Counted from the stretch's first letter, positions 11,993-22,420 are shown. The stretch: DNA of 64,000 nt from Fulvia fulva (GCF_020509005.1 NC_063013.1:6076001-6140000), one strand, 5' to 3'. Numbers and translations are program-made. Notes: generated from the sequence alone by a model not told the origin.

Positions 11993-13125
11993 ACGTGCTT
12001 TACTACCGAGCGGGCTATACTACCGAGCGGGCTACTTTTACTAAGAACTATACTACTTCTACTTTAATTGCGACGGTATCTTAACACGACGACATCCTAT
12101 AGAATCGTTACTAGGAGGACGATTCCTCTTTAGATTCTTCGCTATCTATCGAGTCTACTTAATAGGTACGTACGTTATACCTCGACTCGCTATATCGCTT
12201 ATAGCGTCGTAGCCTTAGTACTAGCCGAACACTATCTAGCGACTCTCTACTTACTTCCTACCTCCTAGTATCCTCTAGAGGTATTAATTACGACGCCTTA
12301 TCGAAGGTTAGAGACCCTCTAGACTAAATGTACTTGCGCTTTCGTGCTTTCCGCTATATAAGGGCCTCGTTAGACTTACGTAGCTTACTAATCTCGCTTC
12401 GTATAAGAGCTATCTAATACGCTATCTCTTTACTCCCTCTCTATTGCCCTGTTGAACGACCTTCCTCTTTCTACTACGCCTTTCTAAACCCGTAACGACG
12501 CTCTAAGACGTAATGACACCTATTATAAACCCTATCTCGTCGAAGTTATAGGTGTCCTAGTTAAGGATGCTATACTTCTCCTTTATATTACGTATAAGTA
12601 AGAACTACTTCTCGATAACGTCTAGATCTTCTATTAGGGCTCGCTAAAGATCGTATCTATATATTATACGAACCTTTAGCTCACGATGCCGCCTAATGAA
12701 CCTGTCTATCTAATTAAGACTAGTACGCTTAAGACCCTTCTCTTATAGTAATAAATCGGCTATTACTTGTATACTAGCCTTTAATAGCGGGAAACCTCTA
12801 AGATCTAGCTCGAGTATGTACTCAAGTATCACCCTCTCTTCTAGCTCTATAAGCTTCTTCGAATTAGGCTCGTAGTCACCCCGAGGAGGTCGTCTATTCA
12901 ATCGATACCCTAGTATAGTTCGAGACGCGTCGTATACCTTTATAGTAAGTCGATTTGTAATTGTCGCGTCGCGTTTCGTAGCCTAGACAGCTAAGGTCAG
13001 TTTGGCCTCGTTTAAAGACAGTATACGCTATAATAGTAGTTATATAGCTATATCTATAGAAGTAGTATAGTTCTTAGTAAAAGTAGCCCGCTCGGTATTA
13101 TAGCCCGCTCGGTAGTAAAGTACGT
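11993..13125 (-). mobile_element. Fot1/pogo-like transposon, internally deleted copy 2 (non-autonomous), RIPed
   Basis: Also exactly 1,133 bp, flanked by TA (11,991-11,992; 13,126-13,127), in the opposite orientation to copy 1. It has two CCGAGCGGGC sub-units at each end. The internal deletion junction (about 12,435-12,445) is identical to that of copy 1, so both descend from one deletion derivative mobilised in trans. All four zinc-knuckle ligands have become tyrosine by RIP. Confidence 0.85.
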
Positions 13126-13127
13126 TA

Positions 13128-13569
13128 CTAGTTATAAGAATATAGTTAAGGTAGACTTCGAGTTAGGCGGTAAATTATACCCCTAGCTACTATACTCTAT
13201 AGATGCCCGTATTATAATTACTAAGAATATCTAAGTCGATAAGGGTGTCGTTAATAGTACTATAGGTATACTCCGTAATATCGTTTAGCTTAATTTGAAC
13301 GTATAGGGCGAGCCTACTAATATTTCGAAGGATATACTATTCTATCTACTTGTCTAGATCGATAGGTAAACTACTAATAAGTATCCTTCTATTAACTACT
13401 AGAAAGAGTAGAACCTATAGTATATCTTAGGGTCCTAGATACCGTACCTACTATATCCTATAGTACCTATCTTCTCTTTAATACGCGAGTTTAATATCTA
13501 GAACGTTAAATATACCCGTAAGTAGTTCCCCCTTACTATTATATACGCTATTACTATATATAAGTCTTA
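13128..13569 (+). pseudogene. PIF1-like helicase, decayed 5' portion (Helitron-type?)
   Basis: One frame reads through RIP stops as the last part of a PIF1-family helicase: DARIIITKNI, GVVNSTIGILRNIV, then VPIFSLIREF and TRKQFPLTIIYAITIYKS, the decayed form of the motif preceding HKSQG. The frame is cut by the insertion of LINE-III copy A and resumes at 18,617. PIF1-like helicases of this kind are the C-terminal part of Helitron Rep/Hel proteins, but a cellular or captured PIF1-like gene is possible: no Rep domain is visible, and the upstream side is replaced by transposons. Confidence 0.65.
13554..13569 (+). repeat. Left target-site duplication of LINE-III copy A
   Basis: CTATATATAAGTCTTA is repeated perfectly at 18,601-18,616. 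The few bases nearest the ATCT tail could be tail sequence, so the true duplication is about 12-16 bp. Confidence 0.8.
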
Positions 13570-13829
13570 AGTACTAAGTAAAGCTTCGAAGTAGCTCTAA
13601 AGACCCGATTACTATATTAAGCTGATAATACGGATCGGAATCATCGATCTCTACGCCAAAACACGACACATTCGAAAGCTCTTATCAAGGCCATTCTAAC
13701 GATATAAAAAGCAGGCCACTGCCCCTAGGACTGAGGGAGTTCTACCCCATTCAATCTGGACAGCTTGAAGCTCTCTTCACCCTGTTTCTTCAGCTCCAAA
13801 CGCCGCGGAGGTGCCTAGCTACATTAGGC

Positions 13830-15119
13830 AACTCCTAGGCAATGGCAGCCTAGGCTACGGTACTAACGGCGCCTACGGCCCTATAGGCGAAGCCCCCCCA
13901 AGACAACTGGCAGCAACTTATAGAGGACGCAAAAAGCATAGAAACTAACGATCAGCTCCCTTACCGGTCTCTATAGGTAATGATCACTCAGCTACGTACG
14001 GCGCTTGTACTGTCGTATCACCGAGGGCAATAAGAAATAAGGACGACGTCCTAGGCGATTAGCAAGGCCACCCGGAATCAACACCCCTATAGCTGGGCAT
14101 CGGTCGCGGCATCGATACTAGGCCCCCGCCCAACGCACGATGCAGTTACGATCCGCATTGCAGCAAAGGAAGACCAGGCCGAAGTTACGAAGCTATCGAA
14201 CAAGGAGCTCGCCTAACGAATCAACTAACCAGGGGTAGTCGCAGTGAACCAACAGTCTAACGGCACTCTATAGATCTATACTAGCTCTGCTACTGCTAGG
14301 AGGCACCTAGAGGCATAGCTATAGTGGGCATCTAAGGTTGCGGTATTAGCGAAGGTCTTAACGAAACAATTCACGATCCTAGTCCACGACATGCCCAAGG
14401 AGTTTGACCCAACCAACCAGGGTCACCTACGCGCTCTCTAAGAGGACAACCCGGTCACTCTTAACTCTCCAATCCAGAAGGCGACTTGGCTCTATAGGAA
14501 ATGGCCAGAAGGCAAGAAGGCCTCGGCGCTAATAGTATAGCTACAAGACGCGAAAGCGGCGGATCTAGCGATAGAACAAGGCCTGGTCTGGCAATACAGC
14601 CTCAAGACAGTAGAAAAGCACTCCTCATCCTTTCGTGTCCTCCAATGCTTCAAATGCCAACAGTATGGACACCAAACCTACACGTGCACAAACAAGCAGG
14701 CCTGCTCGAACTGTATAGGAGACCATATATCTAGGGACTGTATATCGACTACGAGACGGTGCGCGAACTGTCCGGGGCACCACCTATCGTATAGTGCGGA
14801 ATGCCCACAGCGGAAACTAGCGAAAAACAAGGCAATCACAAACAGAACCGTCGCCCCAAGATTCTACGGCGACCGTGAGGCTAGCCTATACCGGAACCAA
14901 CTAGCGGCGGTCGGGCACAAGCGCCCTAGGGCCGAGAACGATGTAAAGGATGCGCAGCCTAGGGCGTACGGGAGGCCACGTGCTCTGCTAGCTACGGCGA
15001 GGGAATCTAACCAGGCCCGGCTCCCCTTTAGTACACAGCCGATAGGCGTAGACCAGGACGTACAGGGCAGTAGGACACAGGACGATACAGAGGAAATGAT
15101 TGTCGATGCCGATGACTAG
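13830..15119 (+). pseudogene. LINE-III ORF1, Gag-like zinc-knuckle protein, interrupted by RIP stops
   Basis: RNA-binding Gag-like protein of the LINE. Three CCHC-type knuckles are intact: CFKCQQYGHQTYTC (14,646-14,687), ACSNCIGDHISRDC (14,697-14,741) and RCANCPGHH...C just after. Upstream the frame contains several in-frame TAGs in place of CAG or TGG. The frame ends with TAG at 15,117-15,119, overlapping the start of ORF2. The start codon is not resolved, so the left limit is approximate. Confidence 0.65.
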
Positions 15120-18100
15120 CCTCGACACGCTTAGCATCATCCAGTATAACGTCAACTATAGCAAGGATATAGTCCAGAACCATTTCCTACACGAGGCGGA
15201 CCCGCGCGTCCACCACGTCCTTGCAATCCAGGAGCCATAGATTAACCCGCACTATAAGAGACTAACGACCTACAAGTCACTAGGCTACACGACATGCCTA
15301 CGAGGCGACGGCAGACCCCGTACGTGCTTCTATGTCAGTAAGGACATACTAGAATCCGACTGGGAGGTAGTGTACTACGCAGACGAAGAAGGCGGGGGCG
15401 ATATTACCTCCCTCCACGTGGGTAGCACCTGGATACACAACCTATATATGCAACCGCTAGCCTCGAGGTCTAGCCGCGACCTAGGGGTCTACAGACACCT
15501 AGACAGTGCGCTCAAGAGACAAGGGTGCCACATCGTAGTAGGAGACTTCAACATACACCACCCTTCCTAGGAAAGCCTTATGCAGCCGCACCCTATAGCC
15601 GACGAAGTACTCGACTTAATAGCGAGCAACGCAATTGCCCTCAATACCCCGAAGGACCTGGGCACCTGGAAGAGAGGGGGACTCCAAGGCACGATCGACC
15701 TCTCCTAGATCTTAGATAGCTACTACTACACGGTAACCTACTGTGGGATCGAACATGAACTCGAGGCGTCGTCAGACCACATGCTAGTCAGGACCTCTAT
15801 TGCGACACAGATACAACGCACACTAGCGAGAACCCCTAAGCCAAACTAGGGAAAGGCCCACTGGGCCAACATCTAGGCGTACCTCGATGACTCTAAGAGG
15901 CTAGTCCAGATCGCGTAGTAGTAATACAACAGTAAAGACGAGATAGACGAAGCAGTCCAGGGGTTGACAGACGAAATAAGAAAAGCGACCTCACTTCACG
16001 TTCCGCTTGCCCAACTAACGACATGGTCCAAACCATACTGGACGCCGGAGTGCACTGCGGTAGTAAGAGAAGCAAGGAGAGCCCGCCGGGTGTGGACGAG
16101 CAGCCATAGCGAGGAGGCCTAGAACGTATATAGGGAGGCATGCCAATAGAAGAAAGCCATAATACGGAGGGAGAAAGCAGTCGGCTAGAGGGCCACAGTG
16201 GAAGAAATCGCCGGCAAGCCAGAGAGGATGTGGAAGCTAGCGAAATGGGCCCGACAGGACCCTACACAGGGCCCCTCCTTCTCTATCCCAGCGCTACAAT
16301 CGCCTAGTGGCCCGGTTAGCGACCCCGAGGCCAAGGCGCGTCTACTGGCTAGCAAATTCTTCCCACCCCTAGTCGAGGCTAATCTAAGCGACATAAACAG
16401 CTCTACTCCCCTAGCCCCTAGCATCGCGGTCCAACAGGAGGTGTCCGAGGGAGAAGTTACCGCTGTGCTGAGGAAGTTGCCGGCGAAGAAAGCCCCGGGG
16501 CCGGATGGGATCCCAAACGAGCTACTAAAGAAGTGTAGAGATCAACTAGCCCTAGCAGTTGCAGCGATCTTCAACGCCTGCCTACAGACCGGATACCACC
16601 CGATAGCTTTTAAACAATCGACGACAGTGGTCCTACGCAAGCCGTAGAAGGAAGACTATACGCAGGTGAAGTCGTACCGCCCAATTGCGCTCCTTAACAC
16701 TCTTGGGAAGGCGCTTGAGAAGCTAGTTGCAACGAGACTCTCCGAGGCGGCAGAGGAACACTCCCTACTCCCGGACACCTAGATGGGTGCGCGCCCATAG
16801 CGATCGACGCTATCCGCGATAGAACTTATCACCTCTTAGGTAAAGGCCATCTAGTATAAGAATAGGGACAAGGTGGCTTCCTTACTTAGCCTAGACATAT
16901 CGGGAGCCTTCGACTACGTGTCACACCCGCGGCTTCTCTACATCCTAAGGTCGAAAGGACTCCCTGAGTGGCTTGTTAACTTCGTACGGTCCTACCTCCA
17001 AAACCGCAGTACGTCGATCCTAGTCGGCCAGTACAGAAGCCCATTTCAAGCAGTCTACACTAGAATCCCGCAAGGCTTAACGCTAGTACCTATTCTGTTC
17101 CTCTTCTTTATAGCGACGCTGCTCCCAGCCCTAGAATCCCAGAACACCGCTGCGAGCGGCTTCGTAGACGACACAAACATCCTAGCGTGGTCTTCCTCGA
17201 CTGAGGAGAACTGTAGGCTACTAGAAGAGAAGCACAAGATCTGCGAGGACTAGGCTAGGAGGCACGGGGCTCGGTTTGCCCCAGAAAAGTACAATCTGAT
17301 ACACTTTACGCGCCGGCCACGGTTCCACAATATGCAAGCTTCTATCCAGATATAGGGGCACACGACTAACCCGGCAAATCAGCTCAGGATCCTCGGACTA
17401 TAGGTGGACCCGGCGCTACGGTAGAGGAAGCACGTACAGGCAATATTACGGAAAGCTAAACAGAATATAGCATCATGCCAGAGGCTCACTACGTCCACAT
17501 AGGGGGCGGACTTCCGGCAGTCACGACTTCTATATACGGCTATTGTACGGCCAGTCCTTACCTATAGCAGCCAAGTGTGGTCCTTAGGCGAGAGGGCCTG
17601 CCTATCGAAGGGACTCGTCGCGCCGCTAGCGAAGATCCAAAACCAATGCCTAAGGAAGGTCACCGGGGTATATAAGTCGACACCAACGAGGATGCTTAAG
17701 CACGAGACCGCTATACCGCCGATCGACCTATACATCCAGGGACTACGGACCTCCTACTTAGGCAAGTCGGCACAGTACCTAGTACAGAAGGTCATCGCCA
17801 GTGCAGTCGTAAGGGCCCGCGAATCAGTACTAGCGTATAAGGGCATTCGACCCGGAAACGAGCCGAACTACCGGGCAAGGGACGAACAGCTAGCAACACA
17901 ATGGGAAGGTAAGAAATCGTTTGTAGAGCAACTATGGAAAGAGAGGTGGAACAACCAGGGTGTAGGGCATAGTGGACGCCCTCAGCCAGCGGGACAACCT
18001 AAGGAATGGTTAGCTACGAAATCCGCGGTCAAGCACCCCCCGAAGCTCATCTACTACCGCCTTACGAGGGCATAGAGTAGCATAGCAACCTAACTGCGAA

Positions 18101-18423
18101 GCGAACACATCGGCCTCCAGGGGTACCTATTATAGAGGAAGGTTCTAGGATATACGAATACTAGCTGCCCCTACGGCTATCGCTCCCAGAACGTACGGCA
18201 CGCACTCCTCGTCTGTCCGAGGTGGTCGCTAGGAAGGGGGGAGTGGATGGCAAAGGCGAGGAACCGGACGATTGGGGCACTTCTTAACAACGCTAAAGAC
18301 CTACGGCGCATTACGAACTAGATACTAGAGAAGGGCTGGCTAGAACAGTACCGCCTAGTAGGAGCAGTGTAGGAAGAGAGGACACGACGCAGCGCGACGA
18401 GACCGGCTAGGAGCGGGGGCTAA
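15112..18423 (+). pseudogene. LINE-III ORF2, endonuclease/reverse transcriptase, interrupted by RIP stops
   Basis: The frame starts ATGACTAGC, overlapping the ORF1 stop. Order: APE-type endonuclease (opening LSIIQYNVNYSK, then IQEP and a GDFNIHHP motif at about 15,541-15,567), reverse transcriptase (APGPDGIPNELLK near 16,490; LDISGAFDYVSH; IPQGLTLVP; FVDD at 17,161-17,172), a thumb/C-terminal region (17,270-18,080) and a terminal CPCG...H...CP knuckle near 18,165-18,215. No RNase H domain was recognised. More than ten in-frame TAG codons, all explicable as CAG or TGG mutated by RIP, make it non-functional. The longest intact stretches are 16,198-16,647, 16,873-17,253 and 17,575-18,075. Confidence 0.8.
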
Positions 18424-18600
18424 CGGGGTAGTGACATGGACTACGTACGTTCAGAGGGAAAGCTAATCTAGACAAGGAGTAGTCGGGGGCGGGAAGGGTT
18501 TTCACCTATTCGGGTTTCCCTTTGTACATAACAATAGATATATACCTGCATAGGCCGGATAGGGTCCTAGAACAGGGGAATGACAAATCTATCTATCTAT

Positions 18601-18616
18601 CTATATATAAGTCTTA
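18601..18616 (+). repeat. Right target-site duplication of LINE-III copy A
   Basis: Perfect copy of 13,554-13,569, directly after the ATCT tail. Confidence 0.8.
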
Positions 18617-18809
18617 GGGCTTAACTTTAAGCTAGGTAGTCTTAGATATCTTAAAGCCGGAGTTCTTAGTAAGACTTTTATATATTACCTACTTATAGAT
18701 ACGCCGCCTATAGAACTTAATATTCGAAGAGCCCTTTATATTTAGTAACTTTAAGGGTAAGCTAAAGGATACCTAGATTAATCGTTATTACGATTATAAA
18801 CGGCGTTGA
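18617..18809 (+). pseudogene. PIF1-like helicase, decayed 3' portion
   Basis: Continues the frame of 13,128-13,569 once the 5-kb LINE and one duplication are removed: the joined reading at the boundary is YKS-stop-GLTLS, where HKSQGLTL is the family motif (CA to TA in both the His and Gln codons). VVLDI, KPEF and a degenerate SR-type segment follow, and the frame stops at TGA 18,807-18,809. This is what identifies both pieces as one interrupted helicase gene. Confidence 0.65.
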
Positions 18810-19480
18810 TAATAGCGGATTATAGCTAGAGGTAGAGTTATATCGTCGTCGCCCCTACTACCTAGCCGTATCGCTACTACTATTAATACTACTACTACCG
18901 AGATAGAATATACTAGTAAGCGTATTTAAGCTATAATAGATTAGCGTTTATAGGAGAAGACCGAGAAGGATACTAAGCGTACTAAGGTTACTAAGCGTAT
19001 AGATATTTACGTTACTAATATTCTAGAGGATAGTAAGAACGATAATAATAAGGACAATAATAGTAATCTTTCTCTACCGCTACTACGCGGAGGAGTTAGC
19101 TTCTAGCGCCTATCTTAGTATTAGTATCCTAAGGATAATAAGGCTATAGTAAGACGTCTATAAGGTAAGGAGTACGGTAGAGAGCTACTCTAGTAAGGCT
19201 AGTAATAGCCCTCTAATAAGGACTTCGCCTACTATACTAAGGCCGGTGTCTAGGCTAATAAAGAGGCTTAGCGTATCTAAGAGTAGTATAATACCGGTCT
19301 AAGTAATAACGAGATCTTTAGTAGGGATAATAATATAGATATCGATTCTAATAAGTAGTAGCGTAAGGATAAGAGCCGTAGTAATAAAGGCTAAGAATAA
19401 GATTAAGATTAAGAGAATAAGAGACTAAGAGCTTTAAAGTATATATATAGTAGTAGCGTAGTATTAATTGTATAGATACA
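18810..19480. other. RIPed sequence downstream of the helicase, unassigned
   Basis: CA/TG-depleted and TA-rich like the rest of the old island. A charged, Asn/Lys/Asp-rich reading is possible in places, but no domain can be recognised. It is probably the 3' non-coding part of the helicase-bearing element. Confidence 0.5.
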
Positions 19481-19655
19481 AACAACACCTTATACTTTGA
19501 ACGCTCGGCGGCTATACGGTTAATCGGTCGCTCGGCGCCTTCGCTCGTATTAAGGCAGGTCTCTGCCTCTCTTCAACATTTTTACTGCTTCCCGGGGGCC
19601 GTGGGCCCGTAGCAATGCAGCCTTGGCATTAGGTTATACTTTCCCCTCTAGCTAC
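19481..19655. other. Non-RIPed GC-rich block at the end of the RIPed domain
   Basis: Here CA and TG reappear abruptly (from ACAAACAACACC on). The block contains a G/C-rich potential hairpin near 19,595-19,615 (CCCGGGGGCC then GGGCCCG). It may hold the 3' terminus of the helicase-bearing element or simply host DNA. No gene is seen. Confidence 0.4.
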
Positions 19656-19668
19656 TTCTATAAATATA
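19656..19668 (+). repeat. Left target-site duplication of LINE-III copy C
   Basis: TTCTATAAATATA is repeated perfectly at 21,018-21,030 on the other side of the LINE fragment. Confidence 0.85.
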
Positions 19669-21017
19669 GATAGATAGATAGATAGATAGATAGATTTGTC
19701 ATTCCCCTGTTCTAGGACCCTATCCGGCCTATATAAGTATATATCTATTGTTATGTACAAAGGGAAACCCGAATAGGTGAAAACCCTTCCCGCCCCCGAC
19801 TACTCCTTGTCTAGATTAGCTTTCCCCCTGAACGTGCGTAGTCCATGTCACTACCCCGTTAGCCCCCGCTCCTAGCCGGTCTTCTCGCGCTACGTCGTGC
19901 CCTCTCTTCCTGCACTGCTCCTACTAGGCGGTACTGTTCTAGCCAGCCCTTCTCTAGTATCCAGTTCGTAATACGCCGTAGGTCCTTAGCGTTGTTAAGA
20001 AGTGCCCCAATCGTCCGGTTCCTCGCCTTTGCTATCCACTCCCCCCTTCCTAGCGACCACCTCGGACAGACGAGGAGTGCGTGCCGTACGTTCTGGGAGC
20101 GATAGCCGCAGGGGCAGCTAGTATTCGTATATCCTAGAACCTTCCTCTATAATAGGTACCCCTGGAGGCCGATGTGTTCGCTTCGCAGTTAGGTTGCTAT
20201 GCTACTCTATGCCCTCGTAAGGCGGTAGTAGATGAGCTTCGGGGGGTGCTTGACCGCGGATTTCGTAGCTAACCATTCCTTAGGTTGTCCCGCTGGCTGA
20301 GGGCGTCCACTATGCCCTACACCCTGGTTGTTCCACCTCTCTTTCCATAGTTGCTCTACAAACGACTTCTCACCTTCCCACCGTGTTGCTAGCTGTTCGT
20401 CCCTTGCCCGGTAGTTCGGCTCGTTTCCGGGTCGAATGCCCTTATGCGCTAGTACTGATTCGCGGGCCCTTACGACTGCACTAGCGATGACCTTCTATAC
20501 TAGGTACTGTGCCGACTTGCCTAAGTAGGAGGTCCGTAGTCCCTGGATGTATAGGTCGATCGGCGGTATAGCGGTCTCGTGCTCAAGCATCCTTATTGGT
20601 GTCGACTTGTATGCCCCGGTGACCTTCCTTAGGCATTGGTTTTGGATCTTCGCTAGCGGCGCGACGAGTCCCTTCGATGGGCAGGCCGTCTCGCCTAAGG
20701 ACCACACTTGGCTGCCATAGGTAAGGACTGGCCGTACAACAGCCGTATACAGGAGTCGTGACTGCCGGAAGTCCGCGCCCCATGTGGACGCAGTGAGCCT
20801 CTGGCATGATGCCATATTCTGTTCAGCTTTCCGTGATATTGCTTGTACGTGCTTCCTCCACCGTAGCGCCGGGTTCACCCATAGTCCGAGGATCCTGAGC
20901 TGATCTGCCGGGTTAGTCGTGTGCCCCTGTATCTGGATAGAAGCTTGCATATTGTGGAACCGTGGCCGGCGCGTAAAGTGTATCAGATTGTACTTTTCTG
21001 GTGCAAACCGAGCCCCG
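19669..21017 (-). mobile_element. LINE-III copy C, 5'-truncated, least RIPed copy
   Basis: A 1,349-bp fragment corresponding to copy A from about 17,260 to its 3' end, with a (GATA)n tail at the left and perfect 13-bp target duplications. It carries the ORF2 C-terminal half; the stretch 20,495-20,950 is still open and its QASIQIQGHTTNPADQL and LLYTAVVRPVLTYG segments help to reconstruct the family. Stops by TAG occur elsewhere. It retains most CA and TG, so it is the youngest or most weakly RIPed insertion of the island. Confidence 0.85.
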
Positions 21018-21030
21018 TTCTATAAATATA
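21018..21030 (+). repeat. Right target-site duplication of LINE-III copy C
   Basis: Perfect copy of 19,656-19,668. It overlaps the TATA-like box upstream of the small secreted protein gene. Confidence 0.85.
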
Positions 21031-21036
21031 TATATA
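21021..21036 (+). promoter_or_regulatory. TATA-like box upstream of the small secreted protein
   Basis: TATAAATATATATATA lies about 140-150 bases upstream of the ATG at 21,174. LINE copy C ends immediately to its left, so the upstream regulatory DNA of the gene now starts within the transposon. Promoter function is inferred. Confidence 0.4.
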
Positions 21037-21173
21037 AGTTATTCGACTTCTACATAATAGCCAACATCCGGCCATTAGCTTGGCTCTCTACCTACACCTC
21101 CGAAGAAATCGTGTACACCTCTAGTACCGTCTTCCCCTTTTCCTTCGATTCGACTAGAATAGACCTACGGACA

Positions 21174-21326
21174 ATGCTTGCTTCACGAATGCTTCTTTTC
21201 GCTTTTACACTCCAAGTCTTTGCCGCGGACCCTTTCTGCGACGACAGCAAAGTTTGTACACCGTGTATGTGTAATGCAGCGGGCCGTTGTGTATGTTACG
21301 TTCTAGAATTTGACGTTTACAACTAA
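21174..21326 (+). CDS. Small secreted cysteine-rich protein, effector-like candidate
   Basis: A 50-residue protein of unrecognised family. The first ~17-18 residues (MLASRMLLFAFTLQVFA) look like a signal peptide with cleavage after the Ala residues. The mature ~32 residues hold six cysteines spaced C-x5-C-x2-C-x-C-x5-C-x-C, which could make three disulphides or, given the CxxCxC and CxC clusters, bind metal. The ATG chosen is the one that gives the signal peptide; the open frame extends upstream to 20,919 but into the LINE. It lies about 150 bases from a retrotransposon at the edge of the RIPed island, a common address for fungal effectors (known generally; inferred here). The coding part shows no RIP damage. 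It could still be a chance frame: no intron or known domain supports it. Confidence 0.5.
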   Translation: MLASRMLLFAFTLQVFAADPFCDDSKVCTPCMCNAAGRCVCYVLEFDVYN

Positions 21327-22420
21327 TGTTCGTTCTCTCCTAGCAAGGGTTCTGCCATACTGTACGTGGGTCCTCGGGTCCTAGTCCTTCGAGGTTCTGC
21401 GACACGTCGGCCGATAACAAACGTTGCGGGTGTCCTACAAAAAGGGATACCATTATGCGACGGGGTGCATGCATGTCTACAGGCGGTATCAAAACGCATC
21501 CAATAACTAAAGATGACTGCGCTTTGGTGAGTCCCTTATATTAGCTACACACTTTGGTACTAAGAGTCCTATAGCTCAATCAAGCCATTTTGTGTGAAAC
21601 AAGTTCCTATGGCGTTTGCCAGTGGGACTACACACGGGACGCGTGTTACCCTAGGCATTAAATATTCAGCTATGGAGTCGGGGTTCACTATAACGAACGT
21701 AAGGGGCGTAGGTTAGGTAGTTGAAGAAGATTGAAAGGCATAATACTCCTAGTTACAAACATAAGAGCCGGTTGAAGACCAATACTAGCCGTGTCGGTCC
21801 CTATGTACCCGCGAAGCGGGTGTCGGACAACCTAGTAACATTAGACACTGTTAGACAGGTACGAGTTGCGCGGAGGTTGTGCAGAGTATGACTTTGTGGC
21901 AATTCACCCTCGTTTCGCCGCAGACGATGGTAACGTCCGACCACTCATCTTTGTTGAAGAGCTGCGAGGCGTCGAACAGAGACGTCATGACGAGTCTGAT
22001 GCACGAAGATGTTCAGTGGTGCTGTGCTGTGCCCCCGGGCGTGCTGTTGTGTTGTATTCGCAACGTTCGCGATGGTATTGGAAGGCGCCGAAGGCGCACA
22101 TGCCAAACGACGCCAGGCCAGCAACTCTGTACTCGGCTATGGCCGCACGACAGGGATTATGACCCATGGCACAGGAAGGTGCAATCAGTATCGCGCACTC
22201 GTTCAAAGCTGTTGTTGACCTATTTCGCATGCTCTAGCAGCGATCGCCTCGCGAGGGAGATCGAGCTACGCCTAACCACAGTCCACGGCGATCTCAGAAC
22301 GGCTTGGGCTCACAATGCCTCATCGCCCTTACAAAAGCGCTACTGAGATCGAGCAGAAACTCAACGTTGTCGTACTGATCCTCTCTGAACCATTTTGTCA
22401 CGTCCCGCTGGACGTATCCG
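21327..22420. other. 1.1-kb gap, no convincing gene
   Basis: Mixed-composition DNA with normal CA/TG content. Several overlapping frames of 70-155 codons between 21,866 and 22,346 lie in all phases on both strands and have no recognisable domain or splice structure, so they are treated as chance. Confidence 0.5.

Larger units (their letters stand above)
13570..18600 (+). mobile_element. LINE-III copy A, Tad/I-like non-LTR retrotransposon, essentially full length
   Basis: A 5.03-kb element bounded by a 16-bp duplication and ending in an (ATCT)n tail. It has a 5' untranslated region, ORF1 (Gag-like) and an overlapping ORF2 (endonuclease and reverse transcriptase). CA and TG are common here, unlike in the flanks, so RIP is only partial, but CAG/TGG-to-TAG changes still break both frames. 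It inserted into already repeated, later saturated, helicase sequence. The truncated copies B and C share its 3' end. Confidence 0.85.

Noticed and set aside
14501..14734. 77-codon plus-strand frame in LINE-III
   Set aside because: It is out of phase with the zinc-knuckle ORF1, which is the real frame here.
13128..19655. Calling a complete Helitron
   Set aside because: Only PIF1-like helicase sequence is visible; no Rep domain and no convincing TC...CTRR ends, so the element type is left open.
20919..21326. 135-codon version of the secreted protein
   Set aside because: The upstream part runs into LINE copy C and its target duplication; only the ATG at 21,174 gives a signal peptide.
21866..22346. 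Several overlapping frames of 69-155 codons
   Set aside because: They occupy all phases on both strands, lack signal peptide, domain or splice sites, and have shadow-like composition.
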